Assembly: GCF_002101785.1 (NCBI RefSeq) | Contig: NZ_LQPJ01000064.1 | Coordinates: forward strand, 1 to 64,000 | Source: Mycobacterium palustre | Lineage (GTDB): Bacteria; Actinomycetota; Actinomycetes; Mycobacteriales; Mycobacteriaceae | Reading direction: 5' to 3' | DNA length: 64,000 nucleotides | Part shown: piece after piece, positions 48,562 through 57,997 of the stretch | Layout: the number at the start of each line of letters is the position of its first letter | How positions within the stretch are numbered: position 1 is the first letter of the stretch | Notes under the pieces: generated by a model | What the model was told of the DNA's origin: nothing | Seen by the model: only the letters and a program-made list of their open reading frames with translations | Databases searched by the model: none | Program-made: the position numbers and the translations under genes

Positions 48562-49788
48562 ATGCGCCCAACCGTCATCTGCGAGCCCGTACGCACGCCG
48601 ATCGGCCGCTACGGTGGGATGTTCAAATCGTTGACCGCCGTCGACCTCGGTGTCACCGCGCTCAAGGGGCTGCTCGAGCGAACCGGAATCCCGCCCGAGG
48701 CGGTGCAGGACGTCATCCTCGGCCACTGCTACCCGAGCAGTGAGGCGCCGGCGATCGGGCGCGTGGTGGCGCTGGATTCCGGCCTGCCCGTGACGGTTCC
48801 GGGCATGCAGGTGGACCGGCGCTGCGGCTCGGGCCTGCAGGCGGTAATCCAGGCGTGCCTGCAGGTCGGGTTCGGCGAACCGGGCGGCCATGACCTCGTC
48901 GTCGCCGGCGGCTGCGAAAGCATGAGCAACGTGGCCTTCTACTCCACCGACATGCGATGGGGCGGCGCGCGGAGCGGCATCCGGGTGCACGACGGGCTGG
49001 CGCGGGGCCGCACCACCGCCGGCGGCAAGCACTACCCGGTGCCCGGCGGGATGCTGGAGACCGCCGAGAATTTGCGCCGCCAGTATGGCATTTCGCGTCT
49101 CGAGCAGGACGAGCTCGCGGTCCGCTCACACCAGCGCGCGGTGGCCGCGCAGAAGGACGGCGTGTTCGCAGAGGAGATCATCCCCGTGGCGGTGCGGACC
49201 CGCCAGGGCGAGGAGCTGGTCGACACCGACGAGCATCCCCGCGCCGACACGTCCGTGGAGTCGCTGAGCAAGCTGAAACCCGTTCTGTTAGAAGATGATC
49301 CGGGGGCAACGGTCACGGCGGGCAACGCCAGCGGGCAGAACGACGCGGCGTCGATGTGCGTGGTCACCACGCCGGAGAAGGCGGCGGAATACGGCCTGAC
49401 CCCGCTGGTCCGCCTGGTGTCGTGGGGGTTGGCGGGGGTGGCGCCGAACGTCATGGGCATCGGCCCGGTGCCCGCCACCGAGGCCGCGCTCGCCAGGGCC
49501 GGCCTGCGGCTGAGCGACATCGACCTCATCGAGCTCAACGAAGCCTTTGCCGCGCAGGCGCTTGCGGTGATGCGCGAATGGAATTTCGGCGAAGCCGACC
49601 ACGACCGCACCAACGTGCACGGGTCGGGAATCTCGCTGGGCCATCCGGTCGGCGCGACGGGCGGCAGGATGCTGGCCACCCTGGCGCGCGAGCTGACGCG
49701 CCGCGAGGCGCGCTACGGGTTAGAGACCATGTGCATCGGCGGCGGCCAGGGGCTTGCCGCGATCTTCGAGCGGGTTGCCTCGACATGA
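48562..49788 (+). CDS. Acetyl-CoA C-acetyltransferase (thiolase)
   Basis: 408 residues from the ATG at 48562 (a GTG at 48556 is in frame). Acyl-enzyme Cys in VDRRCGSGLQAVIQ, motifs IELNEAFAAQALA and GSGISLGHPVGATGG (catalytic His), and the second Cys in TMCIGGGQGLA. Cleaves beta-ketoacyl-CoA or condenses acyl-CoAs. Overlaps the next gene by ATGA. Confidence 0.94.
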   Translation: MRPTVICEPVRTPIGRYGGMFKSLTAVDLGVTALKGLLERTGIPPEAVQDVILGHCYPSSEAPAIGRVVALDSGLPVTVPGMQVDRRCGSGLQAVIQACLQVGFGEPGGHDLVVAGGCESMSNVAFYSTDMRWGGARSGIRVHDGLARGRTTAGGKHYPVPGGMLETAENLRRQYGISRLEQDELAVRSHQRAVAAQKDGVFAEEIIPVAVRTRQGEELVDTDEHPRADTSVESLSKLKPVLLEDDPGATVTAGNASGQNDAASMCVVTTPEKAAEYGLTPLVRLVSWGLAGVAPNVMGIGPVPATEAALARAGLRLSDIDLIELNEAFAAQALAVMREWNFGEADHDRTNVHGSGISLGHPVGATGGRMLATLARELTRREARYGLETMCIGGGQGLAAIFERVAST

Positions 49789-50987
49789 ACGCTCCCCTGA
49801 GCGGCCTGACGGTGGTCGAGGTGTCCAGTTTCGTCGCCGCGCCGCTGTGCGGCATGACGCTCGCGCAGCTCGGCGCGCAGGTCATCCGCGTCGATCCGAT
49901 CGGCGGTGCCTCCGACGTGCAGCGCTGGCCGCTGGCCGCGAGCGGCGCGTCGATCTACTGGACCGGCCTGAACAAGGGAAAGCGCTCGGCCACAGTGGAC
50001 TTGCGGTCACCCGAGGGTCAGGAACTGGTGCGGCGGCTCATCGTCGAGGGCGACGGCGTCGTCGTCACGAATGCCGCCGGGTTGTCCTGGCTGAGCTTTG
50101 ATGCGTTGCGCGCGCGGCGCTCCGACGTGATCCACGTCCAGCTGCTGGGCCGCGGCGACGGTTCCACCGGCGTCGATTACACCGTCAACGCCGGCGTCGG
50201 GTACCCGCTCGTCACCGGCCCGGCCGACCACGGCGGCCCGATCAACCACGTGCTGCCGGCCTGGGACGTGTGCTGCGGCCTGTACGCCGCGCTGGCCGTC
50301 GTGAGCGCCGTGCGCCGGCGCGACCAGACGGGGGTGGGTGCGCGGATCAGCCTGGCGCTGGAGGACGTCGCGCTGGCCACCGCGGGAAACCTCGGGCTGC
50401 TGACCGAACCCCAGGTCAACGGCACCCAGCGCGAGCGGTTGGGCAACGCCATCTACGGCCAGTACGGCCAGGATTTCACCAGCCGCGACGGGGCCGCATT
50501 CATGGTTGTCACCTTGACGCGACGCCACTTCCGCGACCTCGTCGAGGTGACCGGCACCGGCGCGGCGGTGTCGGCGCTCGCCGAGGCGCTCGGTGTGGAC
50601 TTCGGCTCCGAGGGCGACCGCTACCGCTACCGCGACGCCCTGTCCGGGTTGTTCGCCACGTGGTTCAGCGAGCACACCGCCGACGAGATCGCCGCCGCGC
50701 TGTCGGACACCACCGTGTTGTTCGAGCGGTACCGCAGCTTCGCCGACGTCGCGGCGGGCCCCAAAGTGCGGGCCAATCCGCTGTTTTCGCGGCTGCACCA
50801 GCCAGGTGTCGGAGATTATTTCGCCCCCGGCCTGCCGGCCGCCTTCGACGGCACCCATCCTGCCCCAGCGCCGGCGCCGGCGCTGGGGCAGGACACCGCC
50901 GCCGTGCTCGCCGAGTGCCTGGGGCTTTCGGCGGCCGACATCGCGCGGCTGTCGAGCGCCAAGACGATAGGAGAGGCCAGCGCATGA
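49785..50987 (+). CDS. CaiB/BaiF family (type III) CoA transferase
   Basis: 400 residues. Starts MNAPLSGLTVVEVSSFVAAP and carries LAQLGAQVIRVDPIGG and NKGKRSATVDLRSPEGQELV. The usual active-site Asp should lie near QLLGRGDGSTGVDYTVNAG. These enzymes move CoA between acyl groups, letting a pathway start without ATP. Coupled by ATGA on both sides (thiolase before, dehydrogenase after). Codons for HPAPAPAPALGQD contain a 36-bp palindrome. Confidence 0.92.
   Translation: MNAPLSGLTVVEVSSFVAAPLCGMTLAQLGAQVIRVDPIGGASDVQRWPLAASGASIYWTGLNKGKRSATVDLRSPEGQELVRRLIVEGDGVVVTNAAGLSWLSFDALRARRSDVIHVQLLGRGDGSTGVDYTVNAGVGYPLVTGPADHGGPINHVLPAWDVCCGLYAALAVVSAVRRRDQTGVGARISLALEDVALATAGNLGLLTEPQVNGTQRERLGNAIYGQYGQDFTSRDGAAFMVVTLTRRHFRDLVEVTGTGAAVSALAEALGVDFGSEGDRYRYRDALSGLFATWFSEHTADEIAAALSDTTVLFERYRSFADVAAGPKVRANPLFSRLHQPGVGDYFAPGLPAAFDGTHPAPAPAPALGQDTAAVLAECLGLSAADIARLSSAKTIGEASA
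50858..50893. repeat. Perfect 36-bp palindrome inside the CoA-transferase gene
   Basis: The left half TCCTGCCCCAGCGCCGGC (50858-50875) and right half GCCGGCGCTGGGGCAGGA (50876-50893) are exact reverse complements with no spacer. It encodes a Pro-Ala linker near the C-terminus. Confidence 0.9.
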
Positions 50988-52177
50988 CCAAACTCGCCCA
51001 AACCCTCGGGCTGACCGAGTTCCAGACCGAAATCCTGGCCACGGTAAAGCGATTCGTCGACAAGGAGGTCATCCCCAACGCACCCGAGCTCGAGCGCGGC
51101 GACACCTATCCGCAGCACATCGTCGACCAGATGCGCGAGATGGGGCTGTTCGGGTTGATGATCCCGCAGGAGTACGGCGGGCTGGGGGAGTCGCTGCTGA
51201 CCTACGCCCTGTGCGTCGAGGAACTCGCGCGGGGCTGGATGAGCGTGTCGGGTGTCCTCAACACCCACTTCATCGTGGCCTACATGCTTCGCCAGCACGG
51301 CACCGAGGAGCAGAAGAGCCGCTTTCTGCCGCGGATGGCCACGGGCGAGTCGCGTGGTGCGTTTTCCATGTCGGAGCCGGAGCTGGGTTCGGACGTCGCC
51401 GCGATCCGCACCCGGGCCCAACGGAATTCGGACGGCGATTACACCATCACCGGGCAGAAGATGTGGCTGACCAACGGCGCCAGTTCCACGCTGATCGCGG
51501 TCCTGGTGCGCACCGACGAGGGTGCCGACAAGCCGCACCGCAACCTGACCGCGTTTCTGGTCGAAAAGCCAACGGGCTTCGGCGAAGTCGTGCCGGGGCT
51601 GGTGATACCCGGCAAGATCGACAAGCTCGGCTACAAGGGCGTCGACACCACCGAGCTGATCTTCGACGGCTACCACGCCGGCGCCGACGACATTCTCGGC
51701 GGCGCCCCGGGGTGGGGCTTCTTCCAGATGATGGACGGCATCGAGGTCGGCCGGGTCAACGTGGCGGCGCGTGCCTGTGGCGTCGGGATCCGCGCCTTCG
51801 AGCTCGCGGCGCGCTACGCCCAGCAGCGCCACACCTTCGGCAAGCCCATCGCCGAGCACCAGGCCATCGCGTTCCAGCTGGCCGAGATGGCCACCAAAGT
51901 GGAAGCGGCGCACCTGATGATGGTCAACGCCGCACGGCTCAAAGACTCCGGTGAGCGCAACGACGTCGCAGCCGGCATGGCCAAATACCTTGCCAGCGAA
52001 TTCTGTTCGGAGGTCACCCAGCAAAGCTTCCGGATTCACGGCGGCTACGGGTACTCAAAGGAATACGAGATCGAGCGGCTGATGCGCGACGCCCCGTTCC
52101 TGCTCATCGGGGAGGGCACCAGCGAGATCCAGAAGTCCATCATCAGCAAGCGGCTGCTCGCGGAGTACCAGGTGTAG
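50984..52177 (+). CDS. Acyl-CoA dehydrogenase
   Basis: 397 residues beginning MTKLAQTLGLTEFQTEILAT. Signatures GAFSMSEPELGSDVAAIRTR, KMWLTNGASSTLIAVLVRT and IGEGTSEIQKSIISK; Glu in EGTSE is at the catalytic-base position. Overlaps the CoA transferase by ATGA, so its substrate is probably the CoA ester that enzyme forms. Followed after 3 bases by a GntR regulator. Confidence 0.93.
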   Translation: MTKLAQTLGLTEFQTEILATVKRFVDKEVIPNAPELERGDTYPQHIVDQMREMGLFGLMIPQEYGGLGESLLTYALCVEELARGWMSVSGVLNTHFIVAYMLRQHGTEEQKSRFLPRMATGESRGAFSMSEPELGSDVAAIRTRAQRNSDGDYTITGQKMWLTNGASSTLIAVLVRTDEGADKPHRNLTAFLVEKPTGFGEVVPGLVIPGKIDKLGYKGVDTTELIFDGYHAGADDILGGAPGWGFFQMMDGIEVGRVNVAARACGVGIRAFELAARYAQQRHTFGKPIAEHQAIAFQLAEMATKVEAAHLMMVNAARLKDSGERNDVAAGMAKYLASEFCSEVTQQSFRIHGGYGYSKEYEIERLMRDAPFLLIGEGTSEIQKSIISKRLLAEYQV

Positions 52178-52180
52178 CCG

Positions 52181-52882
52181 ATGACAGTCCCCGGTTTCGC
52201 CGCGCGCCCACAGCTTTCCGACGACGTCGCGCGCTTCATCCGCAGGCGGATTTTCGACGGCACCTACGCCGCGGGTTCCTACGTTCGCCTGGACCAGCTG
52301 GCCGCGGAGTTGGGCATCAGCGTCACACCGGTGCGCGAGGCGCTGTTCGCCCTGCGCGCCGAGGGCTTGATCGACCAGCGGCCGCGGCGCGGTTTCATGG
52401 TGCTGCCGGTCACCGGGCGCGACGTCACCGACGTCGCGAACGTGCAGGGCTACGTCGGGGGCGAGCTGGCGGCCCGGGCCGCCCTCAATATCACCGACGA
52501 CCAGTTGCGCGAGCTCAAGGAGATCCAGGCGCAGCTGGAAGAGGCCTATGGCTCGAGGAGGGCCGGCGACGACGAGCGGACGGTCCGGCTGAACCACGAG
52601 TTCCATCGGGCCATCAACGTGGCCGCCGATTCACCCAAGCTGGCCCAGCTGATGTCGCAGATCACCCGCTACGCACCGGAATCGGTGTTCCCCAACATCG
52701 CGGGCTGGCCGGACCAGTCGATGAAGGACCATCGGCGAATCTTGTCCGCGCTCAAGAAGCACGACGCCGAGCTCGCCCGCGCGGCCATGTCGGAGCACCT
52801 CGCGGCCGGCGCGGGGCCGTTGATCGACCACCTCACCGCGCGTGGGGTGGTGGTCGACGAGGGCCGTCCGACCCGTCGCTGA
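52181..52882 (+). CDS. GntR family regulator (FadR/FCD type)
   Basis: 233 residues. Winged helix RLDQLAAELGISVTPVREAL followed by LIDQRPRRGFMVLP; the C-terminal all-helical FCD domain includes NHEFHRAINVAADSPKL. FCD regulators sense organic acids or acyl-CoAs. As last gene of the fabG2-thiolase-CoA transferase-dehydrogenase run it likely controls that operon. Confidence 0.9.
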   Translation: MTVPGFAARPQLSDDVARFIRRRIFDGTYAAGSYVRLDQLAAELGISVTPVREALFALRAEGLIDQRPRRGFMVLPVTGRDVTDVANVQGYVGGELAARAALNITDDQLRELKEIQAQLEEAYGSRRAGDDERTVRLNHEFHRAINVAADSPKLAQLMSQITRYAPESVFPNIAGWPDQSMKDHRRILSALKKHDAELARAAMSEHLAAGAGPLIDHLTARGVVVDEGRPTRR

Positions 52883-52963
52883 GCGCGCTTAGCTGTTGTT
52901 GCCCAGGCCGTTCGGGCTTACGCTGCGATGGGGGTGGGTGACAACGGGAGAGAGGTGCCTTGA

Positions 52964-53317
52964 ATGCTTCGCGCATCCACCGTCTTCGTTGCGGCTGCCG
53001 TCGCGATCGCGGTCGCGCCGCCGGCGATCGCCGACCCGCTCGACCCCATTCCGGGCAACGGCGTCTTTGTCGTCGGGCCCGATATCGCGCCGGGGCTCTA
53101 CCACACGGGCGGCTCGGGATCGGCCTTCGGCGTTTGGATCAACAACGTGCCGACTCAGGACTCGATGTGCTCGTGGTTCACCTACAGCACACCGGACGCC
53201 AGCAAGGACCATGTGCTTCAGACGAATACCTCAATCGGTCCGATGTTCGCGAACATCAACTCCTCGGTGAAGGCCTTCGAGTCGCAGAACTGTCAACCCT
53301 GGACGCGGGTGCCCTAG
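52964..53317 (+). CDS. Small secreted hypothetical protein
   Basis: 117 residues; GGGAGAGAGG upstream. Signal peptide MLRASTVFVAAAVAIAVAPP...AIA, then a mature part with IPGNGVFVVGPDIAPGLYHT, a pattern seen in exported mycobacterial proteins with one disulfide (Cys in DSMCSWF and SQNCQPW). Unknown function; not obviously part of the lipid pathway. Confidence 0.8.
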   Translation: MLRASTVFVAAAVAIAVAPPAIADPLDPIPGNGVFVVGPDIAPGLYHTGGSGSAFGVWINNVPTQDSMCSWFTYSTPDASKDHVLQTNTSIGPMFANINSSVKAFESQNCQPWTRVP

Positions 53318-53364
53318 GGGCGCCACGGCGCACGGCCGTCTCCGGGACGGCGCGTGTGCGCTGA

Positions 53365-53458
53365 CGGCTTTCGGTGTGTACACAGGGCGTGGTTCCACGG
53401 CGTGTCGCGACCGTGCGCTCACACTGAAAGCCGCGGGTTCACACTCAAAGCCGCGGGC
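53365..53458. repeat. Tandem and inverted repeats in a convergent intergenic region
   Basis: Two 20-bp tandem units (53419-53438 and 53439-53458, TCACACTGAAAGCCGCGGGT type) differ at two positions. CGGCTTTCGGTGTG at 53365-53378 pairs with CACACTGAAAGCCG at 53420-53433 (13 of 14). It sits between two converging genes and so could act as a two-way terminator hairpin or be a dispersed repeat. Confidence 0.65.
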
Positions 53459-53465
53459 TAGGCGC

Positions 53466-54998
53466 CTATCCAATCACCCGACCGTCCGTCGCCAGTAGGT
53501 CGCGCAACCGACGGACGTCGGCCTTGCCGGTGGCACCGCGCGGCACGTCGTCGTCGGACTCCAGCAGTAGCCACACGGTCGGGACCTTGAACGCGCTCAA
53601 CAGGTTTCGTGCCGACTCGCGCAGCCGGTCCGGCGTCAGCGTGGGGTCGGCGCACACCACCACCGCGCCCACCCGCTCGCCCTCGGCGCCGGGCACGCTG
53701 GTGACGAAGGCGTTCTCGACGCCGGGTATGGCGCGCAGCGCCCGCTGCACCTCGCTGGGATAGACGGTCGCGCCGCTGACCTTGAACATGTCGTCGGATC
53801 GGCCGTGGTAGAACAGGAATCCGTCGTCGTCGAGGTGGCCGAGGTCGCCGGTCGGGTAGAAGCCGTCGGGGGTGAACAGCTCCTCGCGGCTGCGCCGGCA
53901 GATGCCGCGCAGGATGTGCGGCCCGCGGATCTGGATGGCCCCGACCGTGCCCGCGGGCACCGGAGTGTCGTCGGCGCCGACGATGCGGACCTCCGTCCCT
54001 GCGAAGGGCTTTCCGCAGCTGCCCCACGCCGTTCGGGGCATGTCGGTGTCGGCCGGGTAGCCGCAGTACGGTCCGAACGCCTCCGTCATGCCGAAGAGCG
54101 TCGCCCGCGCGCCGGGCCGGGCGCGTTGTTCCGCGGGCAGCAGGGCGTCCAGGCTGCCGGGCCGCAACGAGGAAAGATCGGCGCCGACTCGGTCCGCGTG
54201 TCGCGCCAGCGCTTCGGCCTGATCGGGCCAGCCGCGAAACAGCGTGACCCGCTCGGCCTCCAGCAGCCGCAAAGTGGTTTCGGGACGCGGGGTCTCCTCG
54301 GTCACCAAGGTGGCGCCGGCCAGCAGCGCGGACAGGATCCCGCTGCCGAAGCCGCCCACCCAGAAGAACGGCATCGGCAGGTACAGGCGGGTGTCGGAGT
54401 CGATGCAGCGGGCCGCCAGGCCCGATCGCACGGCACCTAGCGCGCTGCCGTGCGAGTGCACAACCCCTTTGGGCGCCCCGCTGCTGCCCGAGGTGAAGAT
54501 GATGATGAGCGGGTCGGCCGCGGTGACGGTCTCGGCCATGGCGTCGACGATGGGGCCGATCCGCCCGTCGCCGCCCCGGGCGAAGCGGTCGGCGCTGAAA
54601 ACCTGGCGTAGCGCGGGCAACTCGTTCGGTGCCACGGCGGCGATGTCGTCCAGGTAGCGGTGGCCGCGGAATTCCTCGACGCCGACCACGAATTGGACCG
54701 ACGCCGTGCGCAGCTGCGCGACCAGTTCGCCGGCGCGCAGCAGGGTGCTCAACGGCACCAGCACGGCGCCGATGCGGGTCAGGGCGACGGCCAGCTGCAC
54801 CCAGGCGGCGCGGTTGGGCATGATCAGCCCGACCCGGGTGCCCTTGCCGACGCCGGCTTCGAGGAAGGCGGCCGCGAGATCGCATGTGGTCGCGTCGAGT
54901 TCGCGGTAGCTGACGCGTGATTGCGGATCGATCACCATCGGCTTGTCGCCGTGCTCGGCGGCGCGCCGCCTCACGAGCCGGTCGATGGTGTCAGGCAT
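53466..54998 (-). CDS. Acyl-CoA synthetase / AMP-dependent ligase (third of three)
   Basis: 510 residues. ATP motif LIIIFTSGSSGAPKGVVHSH, then ATLFGMTEAFGPYCGYPADT, hinge region TGDLGHLDDDGFLFYHGRSD and catalytic Lys in GATGKADVRRLRD. ANL-family ligase that activates a carboxylic acid with CoA. Start overlaps the preceding ligase by 8 bases. The three ligases are divergent paralogues, so different substrates are likely. Confidence 0.92.
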   Translation of the reverse strand: MPDTIDRLVRRRAAEHGDKPMVIDPQSRVSYRELDATTCDLAAAFLEAGVGKGTRVGLIMPNRAAWVQLAVALTRIGAVLVPLSTLLRAGELVAQLRTASVQFVVGVEEFRGHRYLDDIAAVAPNELPALRQVFSADRFARGGDGRIGPIVDAMAETVTAADPLIIIFTSGSSGAPKGVVHSHGSALGAVRSGLAARCIDSDTRLYLPMPFFWVGGFGSGILSALLAGATLVTEETPRPETTLRLLEAERVTLFRGWPDQAEALARHADRVGADLSSLRPGSLDALLPAEQRARPGARATLFGMTEAFGPYCGYPADTDMPRTAWGSCGKPFAGTEVRIVGADDTPVPAGTVGAIQIRGPHILRGICRRSREELFTPDGFYPTGDLGHLDDDGFLFYHGRSDDMFKVSGATVYPSEVQRALRAIPGVENAFVTSVPGAEGERVGAVVVCADPTLTPDRLRESARNLLSAFKVPTVWLLLESDDDVPRGATGKADVRRLRDLLATDGRVIG

Positions 54999-56532
54999 CG
55001 AACAGCTTCGTCAGCCGGCGGGTGTCGACCTTGCCGCTGGACAGCAGCGGTATCTCGGCGCGGGGCACGGCGACGAACCGCTTGGGGATCTTGTAGGCCG
55101 ACAGTTCCGACGCGAGCCGCCGCCGCAGCGCGGCCTCGTCGAGACGCGGCTCGACGACGACCGCCGCGACCAGCTCACCCCGCTCGGGGTCGGGAAGTCC
55201 CACGACGTAAGCCTCCGCACCGGTGACCCTCGCGATGGCGTTCTCGACCTCGGCGGCCGAGACGTTGGCGCCCGCCGTCTTGATCATCGCGCCGCGCCGG
55301 CCGACGAAGTAGTAGAACCCGTCGGCGTCGACGCGCACCAGGTCGCCCGTGTGGAACCAGCCGTCGGCGTCGAAGCACTCCTCGCGGCTTCGCTTGTAAT
55401 ACCCCTGCATCACATACGGCCCGCGGATGCACAGCTCGCCGACGCCCGCGGCGTCGGGGTCGGCGACCTTGGTTTCGAACCCCGGCGCCGGCTTGCCGAA
55501 CGACCCGCGGCGGCGTTCGGGTTGGTCGGATTCGTCGCCGCTGATGAGCAACACGCTGCCGGCCTCGGTCAGCCCCAGCATGTTGTGTCGCAGCTCCGGG
55601 TCGGCCGGTCGGGCGTCGGGCGGCATGATCGGGTACAGGTTGCCCCGCCGCATCGACGACAGGTCGCGGCGGGCGAAGCTCGGGTGGTCGGCCAGGTGAG
55701 CCACCGCGGCGGCGAATCCGTTTGTCATTGTCGGCTTTTCGGCCTCCAGCAGGTCGAGCGTTGCGGACGGGTCCACGGCGTTCGAGCACACCAGCGTCGA
55801 CCCGGCCACCAGCGTGGCGAGCAGGCCGAACGCGAACCCGCCGATCCAGAAGAACGGCGAGTTGCAGAACAGCTTGTCCGAGGCCGTCAACCCGCGGATC
55901 GTGTTGAGATTTCGTTGGTGTTCGAGCAGGGCGGCGTGGGTGTGCAGCACGCCCTTCGGCGCGGCCGTGGAGCCCGAGGTGTACACGATGGCCAGCGCGT
56001 CGCAGCCGTCGACGTCGGCTTCCATCGCCGCCAACAGCTCAGGGGTGACGCCCGCGCCACGCCGGTAGAGGCGCTCCAGATCGACCACCACATGGCGCAA
56101 TTGCGGTGCCGCCGTGACAAACAGCCGCTCGTCACCGTCCGGGGCGGCATGCGACAGCGCCTCGCTCAGCCGCTGCACGTAGTCATGGGAACGAAACGCC
56201 GCGGTGGTCAACAGGATTTCGACGTCGGAGTGGACCAGCTGCTCGCGCAGCTCGCGCGCGGTGACGAAGGTGGAGAACGGGACGACCACGGCGCCGATAC
56301 GTGCCGCGGCCAGCATGCCGACGACGAACTCGGTGCCGTTCGGGTAGAGCAGCCCGACGTGGGTGCCCTTGCCGGCCCCGCTGGCAATCAGGCCGCGCGC
56401 AAGCTCGGCCGAGCGGCGATCGGCCTCGGCGTAGCTGATGCGGTCATCGTCGCAGACGAGCAGCGGATGCTCGCCCCGTGAGCGGGCCTGACGCCGCACG
56501 ATCTCGGCGACCGTGGGGGAGTCACCGGGCAT
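54991..56532 (-). CDS. Acyl-CoA synthetase / AMP-dependent ligase (second of three)
   Basis: 513 residues from the ATG at 56532 (MPGDSPTVAEIVRRQARSRG). ATP motif LAIVYTSGSTAAPKGVLHTH, HNMLGLTEAGSVL, TGDLVRVDADGFYYFVGRRG and catalytic Lys in LLSSGKVDTRRL. Same fold and size as its downstream neighbour (both have the NSPFFWIGGFAFG / MPFFWVGGFGSG segment), so these two are the closest pair. Start overlaps the upstream ligase by 11 bases. Confidence 0.92.
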   Translation of the reverse strand: MPGDSPTVAEIVRRQARSRGEHPLLVCDDDRISYAEADRRSAELARGLIASGAGKGTHVGLLYPNGTEFVVGMLAAARIGAVVVPFSTFVTARELREQLVHSDVEILLTTAAFRSHDYVQRLSEALSHAAPDGDERLFVTAAPQLRHVVVDLERLYRRGAGVTPELLAAMEADVDGCDALAIVYTSGSTAAPKGVLHTHAALLEHQRNLNTIRGLTASDKLFCNSPFFWIGGFAFGLLATLVAGSTLVCSNAVDPSATLDLLEAEKPTMTNGFAAAVAHLADHPSFARRDLSSMRRGNLYPIMPPDARPADPELRHNMLGLTEAGSVLLISGDESDQPERRRGSFGKPAPGFETKVADPDAAGVGELCIRGPYVMQGYYKRSREECFDADGWFHTGDLVRVDADGFYYFVGRRGAMIKTAGANVSAAEVENAIARVTGAEAYVVGLPDPERGELVAAVVVEPRLDEAALRRRLASELSAYKIPKRFVAVPRAEIPLLSSGKVDTRRLTKLFDA

Positions 56533-57997
56533 GGTCACGCTGCTTGGCGGCAGTGCCGAAGAAAAGCCGGATCGCGCCGAGGTCGGCCTTGCCCGACGGT
56601 GTGCGCGGGATGTCGTCCACGATCGCGATCTCGGTGGGAATTTCGTAGCCCGCCAACCGTGTTCGCAGATAGTCGACGAGCCCCTCGGCGTCGGCGGACG
56701 CGGGCTCGCGCAACTGCACCATCGCGACCGGTGTCTCCCCGAGCCGCTCGTCGGGTCGGGCCACCACGGCCGCCCCGGCCACCGCGGGGTGGCCTTCCAG
56801 CGCGGCACGCACGTCGTCGGGCATCACCTTGAACCCGCCGCGGATAATCGCCTGGTCGGCCCGCCCGACGATCCATACGAAGCCGTCGGCGTCGATGCGC
56901 GCCAGGTCAGTGGTTCGCATCCAGTCCGCCGACGGACCTAGCTGTGCCGGTTTGACCTCCAGCAGGCCGACCTGGTCGGGCGCCAGTGGCGTGCCGTCGT
57001 CGTCGACCACGCGCAGCCGCGCGCCGGGGTTGGCGCGGCCGACGCTGCCGCGCTTGGTTCGCCAGTACTTCTGGTGGTCGGGTAGCGTCCACCCGGCCAC
57101 TCCGCCGCCGAATTCGGTTGCCGCGTAGGAGGTGAGGACCGGTATGCCGTACTTGTCGGTGAACGCGTCGGCATCGTCGGCCGACAGCGGTGCCGTGCCG
57201 CAGGTGACCGCGCGGATGCTCTTCAGGTCGGCTCGGGTCAGACCGGAGTGCAAGACGGTCCGCAACGCGGCCGGCACCAGTGACACCGTGCGCGGCCGGT
57301 GCTTGCGCACGGCCGCCGCCCATGCGGTGAGCTCGAATCGTTCCAGCAGCACAAAGGGTCTAGCCTCCACGACGCATTGCAGCACCCGGAACACTCCGCC
57401 GATGTGCACCAGCGGTGAGTTGACGATCGCGACGCCGCGCCGCAGCTCGGTGGGGGCGGGGGTGCGCTCGGGTTGGGGACCCATGACGCTGCGCGCCAGC
57501 ATGTCGTAGCTCAGGTCGATCCGCTTCGGCGGGCCGGTCGTTCCACTGGTGAGCATTCGGACCGCCACGGCGTGGGCGGCGGGCTCGTCGACGATGGGGG
57601 CGGGCCCGTCGGCGTCGTCAAGGGATCCCGATATCGCCAGCGTCGCCGTTCCGGGCGGGACGAGCGTCGACAGGTCGTCTGCTTCGCCGATGATCAGCGG
57701 CAGCCGCAGCGCGGCGATGTCGGCGCGGGTACGGTCGTCGCCGCGGGTGGGGTTGATGGCGACGACGGTTCCGCCGCCCAGCAGCACGCCGAGAAAGGCC
57801 GCCACCTGCCCGGGACGGTTGCGCAGCAGCATGCCGATCCCGCCGGGATGGTCGGCCGCCACCGGCGCGGCGCGCCGTGCCGCGCGGCCGACTTGCACCC
57901 ACGAAATCCATTGGCCGTCATACTCGATCGCGCGCGCGCCGGGCCGCAAATTCACCACATCGGCGATGCGCTGGCTGAGCGGGTGTCGGGCCGTCAT
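56522..57997 (-). CDS. Acyl-CoA synthetase / AMP-dependent ligase (first of three)
   Basis: 491 residues starting MTARHPLSQRIADVVNLRPG. ATP motif VRMLTSGTTGPPKRIDLSYD, SYAATEFGGGVAGW, TTDLARIDADGFVWIVGRAD, catalytic Lys in TPSGKADLGAI. Shorter and more diverged than the other two. Its ATG overlaps the stop of the upstream hydratase (ATGA). Confidence 0.9.
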   Translation of the reverse strand: MTARHPLSQRIADVVNLRPGARAIEYDGQWISWVQVGRAARRAAPVAADHPGGIGMLLRNRPGQVAAFLGVLLGGGTVVAINPTRGDDRTRADIAALRLPLIIGEADDLSTLVPPGTATLAISGSLDDADGPAPIVDEPAAHAVAVRMLTSGTTGPPKRIDLSYDMLARSVMGPQPERTPAPTELRRGVAIVNSPLVHIGGVFRVLQCVVEARPFVLLERFELTAWAAAVRKHRPRTVSLVPAALRTVLHSGLTRADLKSIRAVTCGTAPLSADDADAFTDKYGIPVLTSYAATEFGGGVAGWTLPDHQKYWRTKRGSVGRANPGARLRVVDDDGTPLAPDQVGLLEVKPAQLGPSADWMRTTDLARIDADGFVWIVGRADQAIIRGGFKVMPDDVRAALEGHPAVAGAAVVARPDERLGETPVAMVQLREPASADAEGLVDYLRTRLAGYEIPTEIAIVDDIPRTPSGKADLGAIRLFFGTAAKQRDHAR

